From positions 113,925-124,601 of the forward strand of contig DHRN01000103.1 in NCBI GenBank assembly GCA_002411175.1: 10,677 bases of DNA, read 5' to 3'. Positions 1 through 5,699 of this stretch are shown here, one piece after another (the stretch's first letter is position 1; the number at the start of each line of letters is the position of its first letter). The notes beneath the pieces were generated by a model. The model was not told the DNA's origin and made no database searches. It worked only from the letters and a program-made list of their open reading frames with translations. A program made the translations under genes and the position numbers. The DNA is from Anaerolineaceae bacterium UBA5311. GTDB taxonomy: Bacteria > Chloroflexota > Anaerolineae > Anaerolineales > Anaerolineaceae.

Positions 1-41
1 GCGAAGGATCTTGTCGATTGGAATGGTAAGATTCTTGCGAA
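1..41 (+). repeat. GCGAAGGATCTT-type interspersed repeat, copy A (cut by window edge)
   Basis: Begins GCGAAGGATCTTG and also contains GGAATGGTAA at 20-29. It aligns with copy B, which begins at 101, with one single-base indel and a few substitutions. The left half that would carry TGTCATCCTGAGC lies outside the window. The motif resembles widely dispersed intergenic repeats I recall from Chloroflexota and some other phyla; that recognition is from memory and was not searched. Confidence 0.6.
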
Positions 42-61
42 GTACACTATGTGTCACTTCG
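38..61. repeat. Imperfect hairpin joining two repeat arms
   Basis: CGAAGTACAC (38-47) can pair with GTGTCACTTCG (51-61) around a 3-base loop TAT, leaving one bulged base (C55). The right arm is also the start of an inverted copy of the repeat's CTTCG/CAGGATGACA end. The fold therefore looks like two oppositely oriented repeat ends meeting, as in REP/BIME-like clusters. Confidence 0.5.
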
Positions 62-62
62 T

Positions 63-91
63 TCAGGATGACAGATAGTTTGTCATCCTGA
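63..91. repeat. Perfect 11-bp inverted repeat within the repeat cluster
   Basis: TCAGGATGACA (63-73) and TGTCATCCTGA (81-91) are exact reverse complements separated by the 7 bases GATAGTT. The right arm is the leading end of copy B and the left arm is the same end of an inverted copy. Two dispersed repeat units thus sit head to head. There is no T-run beside the stem, so it does not look like an intrinsic terminator. Confidence 0.8.
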
Positions 92-142
92 GCCTCTTTT
101 GCGAAGGATCTTGGCGTATCGGAATGGTAAAATCCTTATGAA
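81..142 (+). repeat. TGTCATCCTGAGC...GCGAAGGATCTT repeat, copy B
   Basis: Carries both recognisable halves: TGTCATCCTGAGC at 81-93 and GCGAAGGATCTT at 101-112, joined by CTCTTTT. GGAATGGTAA follows at 121-130. The right half matches copy A at 1-41, giving an offset of 100 bp. No coding potential is evident. Confidence 0.7.
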
Positions 143-157
143 TTACATTTACGAGGT

Positions 158-211
158 GCTTGTCCCGTTCTGGCGAAGCGATGTTGTTGTAGGGAACGCG
201 GCTTGTCCCGT
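158..211 (+). repeat. 11-bp direct repeat GCTTGTCCCGT, two copies
   Basis: GCTTGTCCCGT occurs at 158-168 and again at 201-211. Each is followed by a short C/G-rich stretch containing a GCGA or TCGC core. It may come from duplication or overlap of interspersed repeat units. No function is visible. Confidence 0.55.
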
Positions 212-255
212 GCTCTCGCACTCTGTACTGGATGGCGTGGCAACCGTCTCCTACA
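188..255. repeat. Short repeat-like element with TGTAGG/CCTACA ends
   Basis: A 68-bp segment is bounded by TGTAGG at 188-193 and its inverse CCTACA at 250-255. It contains AACGCGGCTTGTCCCGT and ends GGCAACCGTCTCCTACA. The inverted ends and the wording resemble a second class of dispersed non-coding repeats. I see no target-site duplication and no transposase, so mobility is not supported. Confidence 0.4.
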
Positions 256-337
256 CCCACACAAAATAAGAAGATCTTTCAATATTGAGAATTACCGGGA
301 TGTAGAACCGGGTTTCCATGAGTTTTTTGATATTGTC

Positions 338-343
338 TATAAT
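338..343 (+). promoter_or_regulatory. Probable -10 box for the 381-2802 operon
   Basis: An exact TATAAT hexamer lies 37 bases before the TTG start at 381, which would give a leader of about 30 bases. No good -35 hexamer lies at the usual spacing; the nearest candidates are TTTCCA or TTCCAT around 313-319. The box is convincing as sequence, but the promoter is not proven. Confidence 0.5.
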
Positions 344-367
344 TGACGAATAAATATGTCGAATCAT

Positions 368-374
368 GAGAAGG
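368..374 (+). promoter_or_regulatory. Shine-Dalgarno GAGAAGG supporting a TTG start
   Basis: GAGAAGG sits 6 bases before TTG at 381. The only nearby ATG (366) runs into a stop after two further codons, so this site supports TTG as the initiator of the membrane protein. Confidence 0.65.
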
Positions 375-380
375 TAAAGC

Positions 381-1607
381 TTGTTTCTTAGAAAAACTGC
401 GAACTATTGGGCTCCTGTGTTGATCATCCTGGCAATGGTCGCTTTAACCTTCCTCAACATGCGCCTGGATCAACAAACCAACCTTGAAGACCATTTCGCT
501 CCACGTTGGAGTACCGCCAAAAATTGGATGGATGAGGGCTGGTCTCCCTATAGCAATGAAACCCACCAGTCAACGCTCAAACTTCTGGAGACGACAAACA
601 GCAAAGTTGAACCGCGATCACAGAGTCAGTTCCTCGATCCTGCCTGGTATGTAATTTTTTACATACCGATCAGCTTTATCCCTTATCCACTTGCCAAGGC
701 AATTTGGATGACACTGCTTCAGTTTTCTGTGGGTCTTTCGGTTTTCCTGGCGATTGAACTCGCCGGGCTCAAATTGAGAACACCCGGAGTTATTCTGACT
801 GTCGCTCTCGGAATGCTATTCTACCCCTTTGTTCGCGATTATCTCAACGCCAATATGCTCCCGGTGTTCATGGCAATCACGCTGCTGGCAATCAAACTGG
901 CTTTGAACCGCCAGGGCAATTATGCCGGCTTTTTGATGCTGCTCGCGCTTTGGATGAATCCCGCGGCAATTTTTGTGACCATTTTTCTGTTAATCATCCT
1001 GGCAGGACGCCGGGATCCATCCATGCTGCGAATTCTCTTGATCGGATTTGCTTTTCTGCTTGTTACCAGCCTGATTCTCTTTCCTGGTTGGACAGCAGAT
1101 TGGTTTGCCAACATTATCCTGGTTGAACCGGGGCTCGACTGGTTGCTCACCCCCTGGATGGGAGTCGCGTCTGTTTTCCCGGGTGCCAGCAGGCAGATTT
1201 CCATTATTCTGCACCTGGCTGCTTTCATAATATTGTTGGTGGAATGGTACGGTATCGCTGGGCAGAACGAGCGTTCGGTTCAATGGAAACTCATGCTGAC
1301 GCTGACTTTCAGCTATTTCTTCAATCTGTTCTCTGATGGATCAGCGCTTTTGTTTGTTTTACCCGGATTTTTTGCGATCTTCAAATATTTGTCTGAAAAA
1401 TGGAAAGTCTCTGGTAAAATTCTTTATTGGATCGCTTTTTTTATTACAGGTTTTGCTTCCTGGTGGCTGACTGTCGATCCACTAACCGCGTTTCCTAAAA
1501 CACACAGCTTGATAATATTACTTGTTCCTTTACTCGTAATCCTTGGCTTAAATTGGTTTCGTTGGTGGGCAGTCTCAAGCCCAAAAGCATTAATTGAATC
1601 AAACTAA
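381..1607 (+). CDS. Polytopic membrane protein, GT-C / family 87 glycosyltransferase-like
   Basis: The 408-residue product is highly hydrophobic, with roughly nine to eleven predicted membrane helices. The first is at about residues 10-27, and others include about 88-106, 109-128, 136-150, 180-207, 217-235, 272-290, 320-336, 348-363 and 376-394. The large first outer loop (about 28-87) carries DHFAPRW, DEGWSPYS and DPAWYVIFY. An acidic loop followed by a 'P-Y-S' segment and an aromatic-rich Y-I-P helix is typical of GT-C enzymes of the DUF2029/GT87 type, which transfer sugars from polyprenyl-phosphate donors at the membrane. Assignment is by resemblance only; donor and acceptor cannot be read from the sequence. 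The start is TTG with GAGAAGG upstream. Nineteen bases separate its stop from the phosphofructokinase start, which suggests one transcript. Confidence 0.6.
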   Translation: MFLRKTANYWAPVLIILAMVALTFLNMRLDQQTNLEDHFAPRWSTAKNWMDEGWSPYSNETHQSTLKLLETTNSKVEPRSQSQFLDPAWYVIFYIPISFIPYPLAKAIWMTLLQFSVGLSVFLAIELAGLKLRTPGVILTVALGMLFYPFVRDYLNANMLPVFMAITLLAIKLALNRQGNYAGFLMLLALWMNPAAIFVTIFLLIILAGRRDPSMLRILLIGFAFLLVTSLILFPGWTADWFANIILVEPGLDWLLTPWMGVASVFPGASRQISIILHLAAFIILLVEWYGIAGQNERSVQWKLMLTLTFSYFFNLFSDGSALLFVLPGFFAIFKYLSEKWKVSGKILYWIAFFITGFASWWLTVDPLTAFPKTHSLIILLVPLLVILGLNWFRWWAVSSPKALIESN

Positions 1608-1615
1608 TTCATTAT

Positions 1616-1620
1616 GGAGG
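1616..1620 (+). promoter_or_regulatory. Shine-Dalgarno GGAGG fixing the PFK start
   Basis: GGAGG lies 6 bases before ATG 1627. The frame is open back to an ATG at 1594, but that would overlap the preceding gene and add an 11-residue extension (MNQTNSLWRFI) before the family N-terminus MAKKRIGILTGGGD. Position 1627 is therefore the better start. Confidence 0.85.
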
Positions 1621-1626
1621 TTTATT

Positions 1627-2802
1627 ATGGCAAAGAAAAGAATTGGAATTTTAACTGGCGGTGGGGATGTCCCCGGTTTGAGTATCGCAATCAAATCGGT
1701 GGTTATGGATAGTATTGATCACGATTATGAAGTAATCGGCATTCGCCGCGGCTGGTTGGGCTTGTTAGGCTATGATATCGATGATCAAAGCACCCATGAT
1801 CTTTATATCAGGGAGCTTACTCCCAACGTGGTCCGCAGAGTTGATCGTGCCGGGGGTACCTTTTTGCACACATCCCGCACCAATCCAGCAAAAGTGAGAC
1901 CCGAAGACACTCCTGAGTTCCTTCGGGATAGTGCTTATGGCACAGTGATTGACCCAGAGACCGGAACGAAAGATTATACAGATTATGTCCTCAAAGTCAT
2001 CGAGCAGCTCAACCTCGATTCCTTGATCACAATTGGTGGGGACGACACGTTGAGCTTTTCGTCCAGGCTGCATAAAGAGGGCATTAATTTGGTCGCAATC
2101 CCAAAAACCATGGACAATGACGTGCTGGGAACTGATTACTGCATCGGGTTCTCCACAGCCATCACTCGCGCTGTAAACCATATCACCTACTTCCGCTCCA
2201 GCGTCGGTTCTCATGAGAGGATTGGAGTTGTTGAGCTGTTCGGACGCAATTCTGGCGAAACGGCACTGATCACTGGCTACCTCTCCCATGTGGAGCGCAC
2301 GATCATCTGCGAAGTGCCCTTTGACCTTGAAAAATTGGTTTGGATGCTGGATGCTGACAAGAAAGCCAACCCCTCACATTACGCGATTGTGGTCATCTCT
2401 GAAGGCGCCGTGCCAATCGGTGGGCATGTGATGCAGACCGGCACCCCTGATGCTTATGGTCATCGCAAACTGGGCGGCATTGGTGAAATGTTGTCTGAAA
2501 AGATCAAGGACATCACCGGCAACAACACCATGTACCAGCGCCTTGGTTACCTGGTACGAAGTGGTCCGGCGGACAGCCTCGACAGAATGGTCTCGATGAA
2601 TTTCGGCTTGCTGGCGTTCCAACTGACCTGCAAAGGTGATTTTGGCAAGCTTGTCGGCATCACCGACGGAAATTACTCTGCTGTACCGATTGAAACTGTC
2701 GTCAGCGGCAAACGCCATGTCAATGTGGATATGTACTATGATGTAGATCGATACCAACCCAGGATTAAATCGGTATTGGGTTTGCCGATGTTCCTGCACT
2801 AA
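1627..2802 (+). CDS. pfp: 6-phosphofructokinase, predicted pyrophosphate-dependent
   Basis: Phosphorylates fructose 6-phosphate to the 1,6-bisphosphate in the cytoplasm, at the committing step of glycolysis. The product is 391 residues. Visible motifs in order are the phosphate-binding loop GGGDVPG (11-17), GW-GL (42-46), GGDD (137-140), PKTMDND (159-165, with D163 the expected catalytic base), ELFGRNSGETA (203-213), SEGA, and a C-terminal LGYLVRSGPADSLDR segment in place of the usual QRGG. In ATP enzymes the two key positions are Gly (GGDG and PGTIDND). Here they are Asp140 and Lys160, the pair known to block ATP and favour PPi. With PPi the reaction would be near equilibrium and reversible. 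At 391 residues it is longer than the 320-residue bacterial ATP enzyme and fits the group III ('mixed substrate') lengths. It is the second gene of an operon with the membrane protein upstream. PFK identity is nearly certain; donor specificity is inferred from residues. Confidence 0.93.
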   Translation: MAKKRIGILTGGGDVPGLSIAIKSVVMDSIDHDYEVIGIRRGWLGLLGYDIDDQSTHDLYIRELTPNVVRRVDRAGGTFLHTSRTNPAKVRPEDTPEFLRDSAYGTVIDPETGTKDYTDYVLKVIEQLNLDSLITIGGDDTLSFSSRLHKEGINLVAIPKTMDNDVLGTDYCIGFSTAITRAVNHITYFRSSVGSHERIGVVELFGRNSGETALITGYLSHVERTIICEVPFDLEKLVWMLDADKKANPSHYAIVVISEGAVPIGGHVMQTGTPDAYGHRKLGGIGEMLSEKIKDITGNNTMYQRLGYLVRSGPADSLDRMVSMNFGLLAFQLTCKGDFGKLVGITDGNYSAVPIETVVSGKRHVNVDMYYDVDRYQPRIKSVLGLPMFLH

Positions 2803-2810
2803 GATGGATA

Positions 2811-2843
2811 CGCCCGGGCGATTATCGCCTGGGTATACTTTTT
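2811..2843 (+). terminator. Intrinsic terminator after the phosphofructokinase gene
   Basis: The stem pairs 2812-2820 with 2826-2834 (GCCCGGGCG against CGCCTGGGT, nine pairs including two G-U) around loop ATTAT. TTTTT follows at 2839-2843. It ends only three bases before the NUDIX ATG at 2847, so the terminator and the start region of the next gene occupy the same DNA. Confidence 0.75.
2834..2839 (+). promoter_or_regulatory. Candidate -10 box for a leaderless NUDIX transcript
   Basis: TATACT matches TATAAT at five of six positions and ends 7 bases before ATG 2847, which would place the transcription start at or beside the A of the start codon. No Shine-Dalgarno is present between the box and the ATG. 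No recognisable -35 hexamer lies at 16-18 bases; that region is the GC-rich terminator stem. Confidence 0.4.
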
Positions 2844-2846
2844 ATT

Positions 2847-3353
2847 ATGGGTACCGAAGCACAAGCGGCTGATTGGGAAAGATACTGCCTGATTCCTCGC
2901 GTATTGATATTCCCGGTTGACGAAAAAGGTCGTGTCTTGCTCCTGAAAGGAGCGAAAGATAAAAAAATTTGGGCAAACCTGTGGAACGGACCAGGCGGTC
3001 ACATCGAGCGGGGTGAAAGCGTGCTCCAGGCTTGTCGGCGGGAATTGCTGGAGGAAACCGGGCTTCAAGCAGAGATTCTTATCCACTGCGCGCAAATAAT
3101 TGTCGATACTGGCAACAACCCTGGAATTACCTTTTGCGTTTTCAAGGCTAAAGGCTTGAGCGGGGATGTCGTGCCTTCATCTGAAGGAGAACTTGAGTGG
3201 TTCACCGTCAACCAGGCGTTAAAGCTTTCGTTGGTTGATGACCTTTACACCCTTTTGCCCCTCGTGATGCGGCACCGCCGAACCGAAAAACCATTTTGGG
3301 GACATTATTCCTACGACCACAACAACCAGTTGATCATGCGCTTCACTCGTTGA
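2847..3353 (+). CDS. NUDIX hydrolase (MutT/8-oxo-dGTPase-like)
   Basis: The product is 168 residues. It contains an exact NUDIX box, G51-x5-E57-x7-R65-E66-L67-x-E69-E70-x-G72-L73. The glutamates of the REL-x-EE helix bind the divalent metals that drive hydrolysis of nucleoside diphosphate-X substrates. The box is preceded by the family's beta strands (RVLIFPVDEKGRVLLLKG, 18-35) and NGPGG (47-51). The C-terminal FWGHYSYDHNNQLIMRF looks like the closing strands of a nucleotide-pool sanitising member. The exact substrate cannot be read; oxidised dGTP is a reasonable guess. The gene stands alone between the PFK terminator and convergent rsmD. Its ATG lacks a Shine-Dalgarno and sits just after the terminator T-run, so initiation may be leaderless. 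No better internal start precedes the conserved strands. Confidence 0.9.
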   Translation: MGTEAQAADWERYCLIPRVLIFPVDEKGRVLLLKGAKDKKIWANLWNGPGGHIERGESVLQACRRELLEETGLQAEILIHCAQIIVDTGNNPGITFCVFKAKGLSGDVVPSSEGELEWFTVNQALKLSLVDDLYTLLPLVMRHRRTEKPFWGHYSYDHNNQLIMRFTR

Positions 3354-3463
3354 GCGAATGTCTGTCGCGCATCGCACCTAACCCTGCTGGCAGCATCATT
3401 GGGCGTTATTGCTTGCTTCCATATGTTCGAAGGGTATTAGTTCCAGGCTAGAGTATGTAAGAA

Positions 3464-3479
3464 ATGCCGGCGAAGGCAT
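3464..3479 (-). terminator. Weak hairpin downstream of rsmD
   Basis: On the minus strand ATGCC and GGCAT pair around TTCGCC, followed by TTCTTACAT. The stem is only five pairs and the T-run is broken. It lies about 40 bases past the rsmD stop, where the rsmD transcript or the convergent NUDIX transcript might end. Nothing else recognisable was found between 3354 and 3519. Confidence 0.25.
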
Positions 3480-3519
3480 GGAATAATATTGGTTCTGATC
3501 CGTGATATTTCCGCGATTT

Positions 3520-4080
3520 TTATTCGGCTTTCTCAAAAAAAACCAAAAGCGTATCCCCGTACTTCCTCGAATCGAATACCTCAAAATGCTCCAACAACAA
3601 CTCTTCCCACTCAATCGGGTTTATCTGCACGATAATCTGCCCCTGATCACTCAGCAAACGTGGGTCCGCGTCAATCATGCGAATCGCTTTTTGCCACATT
3701 TGGCGATATTGGGGTGGTGCGATGTAGATCAGGTCAAAAGCAAGTTTGGGTCGATTTTGCAAATATGCGAAGGCATCTGTGCGAATTACTTCTGCCTGGT
3801 TAGAAAAATGAGTGGTTTTTAGATTCTGCTGGATTGTTCTGACCGCCTGCTGGCTTTTATCCAAAAAAGTGACAAAGCTTGCTCCCCGGCTGAGTGCCTC
3901 GATCCCAACCGCGCCTGTTCCGCCAAAAAGATCCAAAATTTGGTTTTCATCAATTTCGCTGCCCAGGATGTTGAAAAGAGCTTCCTTAACGATATCAGTG
4001 ATCGGACGAGTAGAATCACCAGGGACGGTTTTCAAACGCATCCCTTTGGCTCGACCAGCGATAACACGTAAACTCCCCAT
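3520..4080 (-). CDS. rsmD: 16S rRNA (guanine966-N2)-methyltransferase RsmD family
   Basis: The product is 186 residues, the usual RsmD length. RsmD uses S-adenosylmethionine to methylate N2 of G966 in 16S rRNA during small-subunit assembly. Visible features are the N-terminal LRVIAGRAKGMRL (4-16), TRP (24-26), motif I DLFGGTGAVGIEA (50-62) that binds the methyl donor, and SRGA (64-67). Motif IV reads YIAPPQYRQMW (119-129). Most RsmD enzymes have DPPY there, so the first Asp is Ala and a Gln is inserted before the Tyr. I recall similar APPQY versions in cyanobacteria and Chloroflexota, which would make it a lineage variant, but this is unverified. The ATG lies two bases after the stop of the upstream sugar-nucleotide gene, with no close Shine-Dalgarno (GGGAG is 17 bases away). 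Translational coupling is therefore likely. Confidence 0.88.
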   Translation of the reverse strand: MGSLRVIAGRAKGMRLKTVPGDSTRPITDIVKEALFNILGSEIDENQILDLFGGTGAVGIEALSRGASFVTFLDKSQQAVRTIQQNLKTTHFSNQAEVIRTDAFAYLQNRPKLAFDLIYIAPPQYRQMWQKAIRMIDADPRLLSDQGQIIVQINPIEWEELLLEHFEVFDSRKYGDTLLVFFEKAE

Positions 4081-4082
4081 AT

Positions 4083-5039
4083 TTATATAGAGAGTTTCTC
4101 CCGCAAGTATGCGATCGTATCGGTAAGTCCCTCGCGGATGCTTACTCGCGGAGCCCAGCCGAGGATCGTCCTGGCGCGGGTGATATCTGGTTGTCGGCGT
4201 TCCGGGTCATCTCCCAAACGCTCCGAAGCGTTGATGCTGAGTCCGGTGTGGTTATCGCACAGTTCATTGATTAAGCTTGCGAAATCCTTTACTGAGGTTT
4301 CAACAGGGTTTCCAATGTTGACAGGCATGTGTTCGTCTGACAGCATCAGTCTGTAAATGCCTTCGATCAGGTCACTGACATAGCAGAAACTGCGGGTTTG
4401 TTCACCGCTTCCATAAATTGTCAGCGGCTCTTTGCGCAGAGCTTGCTGAATAAAATTCGGGACACTCCTGCCATCGTCAAGCCTCATTCTTGGACCAAAG
4501 GTGTTAAATATGCGCACAATGCGCGTATCCACGCCATGGAAATTATGATACGCCATCGTCAACGCTTCGGCGAATCGTTTTGCCTCATCGTAGACCGAGC
4601 GAACTCCTACAGGGTCACAATTCCCCCAATAGGTTTCAGGTTGAGGGTGCACCAGGGGATCACCGTAAATTTCACTGGTGGATGCCAGCAGAAATTTTGC
4701 CTTGTGTTTCAAAGCCACACCAAGCCCGTGATGCGTCCCCAAGGCTCCCGCTTTCATGGTTTGTATGGGAAGATTGGGGTAACCCAGGGGAGATTGTTTG
4801 CTGGGGCTGGCAGGAGAGGCGAGGTGTAAAACAAAATCCAGCGGGTCATCGATTTCGATGTACGTGGAAACGTCTTGTTCCATTAAAGAAAAATTGGGAT
4901 TGCCCTCTAAATGCGACAGATTTTCGCGTTTTCCGGTAATGAAATTATCAAGACCGACAACCTGGTGACCCTCCGCCAGGAGCCGATCAGTCAGATGTGA
5001 ACCCAGGAAACCTGCTGCGCCTGTGATTAGTATTCTCAT
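4083..5039 (-). CDS. uxs: UDP-glucuronate decarboxylase / NAD-dependent sugar epimerase
   Basis: The product is 318 residues and forms an extended short-chain dehydrogenase. It has the NAD-binding GAAGFLG (7-13), DNFITG (31-36), the substrate-loop sequence HLASPASP (72-79), STSEIYGDP (120-128), ETYWGNCDPVGVRS (135-148), the catalytic YDEAK (Y150, K154), RIFNTFGPRM (176-185) and QTRSFCYVSDL. This set, especially the Thr-Ser-Glu triad at 121-123 and the YWGN/GVRS block, is typical of UXS, which oxidises and decarboxylates UDP-glucuronate to UDP-xylose. UDP-xylose and related sugars feed surface polysaccharides. AAGGAG lies 4 bases upstream of the ATG at 5039. It is co-directional with rsmD, with a two-base gap. 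dTDP-glucose or UDP-glucose epimerase activity is less likely but not excluded. Confidence 0.85.
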   Translation of the reverse strand: MRILITGAAGFLGSHLTDRLLAEGHQVVGLDNFITGKRENLSHLEGNPNFSLMEQDVSTYIEIDDPLDFVLHLASPASPSKQSPLGYPNLPIQTMKAGALGTHHGLGVALKHKAKFLLASTSEIYGDPLVHPQPETYWGNCDPVGVRSVYDEAKRFAEALTMAYHNFHGVDTRIVRIFNTFGPRMRLDDGRSVPNFIQQALRKEPLTIYGSGEQTRSFCYVSDLIEGIYRLMLSDEHMPVNIGNPVETSVKDFASLINELCDNHTGLSINASERLGDDPERRQPDITRARTILGWAPRVSIREGLTDTIAYLREKLSI

Positions 5040-5071
5040 GCCGCTCCTTTTCTTTTTCCAGGGTCGTTTAG

Positions 5072-5079
5072 AGTATAAT
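5072..5079. promoter_or_regulatory. Overlapping divergent -10 boxes between uxs and scpB
   Basis: The + strand reads TATAAT at 5074-5079, placing a start near 5086 and a short leader for scpB. The minus strand of the same site reads TATACT (5077 down to 5072), placing a start near 5065 for uxs. Neither direction has a convincing -35 hexamer. The whole intergenic gap is 69 bases, so both promoters must lie in it. Confidence 0.45.
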
Positions 5080-5108
5080 CAAGCGACCTTAGACGGAAGA
5101 ATTATAGC

Positions 5109-5699
5109 ATGTCAGAGAATCCTAAAAAAGCCTTGAACGACCACACAGCCTTGATGAAGATCGAAGCTTTGCTTTTCGCAGCGCCAGGGCTGACCAGCGT
5201 TGAGCAACTTGTGCAGGTCACCGGTCTTAAAAAGAACGAAGTTGAGCAGGCTCTGGGGGAAATGAAAGCCCACTATTCTGAAATGCACGGCATACGCCTC
5301 CAGAATGTCAAAGGGCAGTTCCAGTTGATGACTGCACCCGAATTTTCCAACGATATTGAGACCTTCCTTGGTTTGGAAGTCACCTCGCGGCTCACCCAGG
5401 CAGCCCTGGAAGCACTGGCTATCATAGCTTACAAACAGCCCACAACACGTCCTGAGATCGACAGCATCCGTGGTGTCAACAGTGACGGCGTGATTAAAAG
5501 TCTGCTTTCGAAGGGTTTGATTGAAGAATTGGGGCGTTCCGATGCTCCCGGTCGCCCGTTTTTATACGGCACTACACCAGATTTTATGCAATATTTTGGT
5601 CTGGAGAGTATGGACCAATTACCTGAAATTGATTTTGAAGCGCTCTTCAGCACCGAAAGTGATGCTGAAAGTGAAGAAAGAAAGTTGTTGAAAGACTAA
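5109..5699 (+). CDS. scpB: Segregation and condensation protein B (ScpB)
   Basis: The product is 196 residues. ScpB binds ScpA and SMC to form the bacterial condensin that compacts and segregates chromosomes. It consists of two winged-helix domains. The signature stretch LEALAIIAYKQPTTRPEIDS (100-119) and the downstream GRPFLYGTTPDFMQYFGL (148-165) are both clear. The N-terminal domain (about 13-88) shows the expected KIEALLFAAPGLTSVEQL start, and an acidic tail follows residue 180. GGAAG lies 9 bases before the ATG. In many bacteria scpA is immediately upstream; here that place is taken by a divergent sugar-nucleotide gene, so scpA must be elsewhere. The stop TAA shares its last A with the start of the next gene (TAATG). 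Confidence 0.93.
   Translation: MSENPKKALNDHTALMKIEALLFAAPGLTSVEQLVQVTGLKKNEVEQALGEMKAHYSEMHGIRLQNVKGQFQLMTAPEFSNDIETFLGLEVTSRLTQAALEALAIIAYKQPTTRPEIDSIRGVNSDGVIKSLLSKGLIEELGRSDAPGRPFLYGTTPDFMQYFGLESMDQLPEIDFEALFSTESDAESEERKLLKD

Larger units (their letters stand above)
1..380. other. Gene-free leader region with repeats
   Basis: No open frame here looks like a real gene. The longest, on the minus strand between about 63 and 260, runs through repeat sequence, has low-complexity composition and no family resemblance. The stretch holds two direct copies of a GCGAAGGATCTT-type repeat, two hairpins, a second repeat with TGTAGG/CCTACA ends, an 11-bp direct repeat, and a -10 box with a Shine-Dalgarno for the gene starting at 381. 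The left end is cut by the window edge, so the repeat cluster probably continues upstream. Confidence 0.7.

Noticed and set aside
63..260. A 65-codon open frame on the minus strand in the repeat cluster
   Set aside because: It is made of repeat and palindrome sequence, has no ribosome site of note, and its product resembles nothing.
1..380. A CRISPR array, because of repeated units about 100 bp apart
   Set aside because: There are only two related copies, spacing is too long, orientation is mixed, and no cas gene is present.
1765..2799. Two long minus-strand open frames opposite the phosphofructokinase gene
   Set aside because: They lack motifs and ribosome sites, and mirror the codon pattern of a certain gene.
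3502..3822. A + strand open frame antisense to rsmD
   Set aside because: The minus-strand RsmD frame has clear motifs throughout; this is its shadow.
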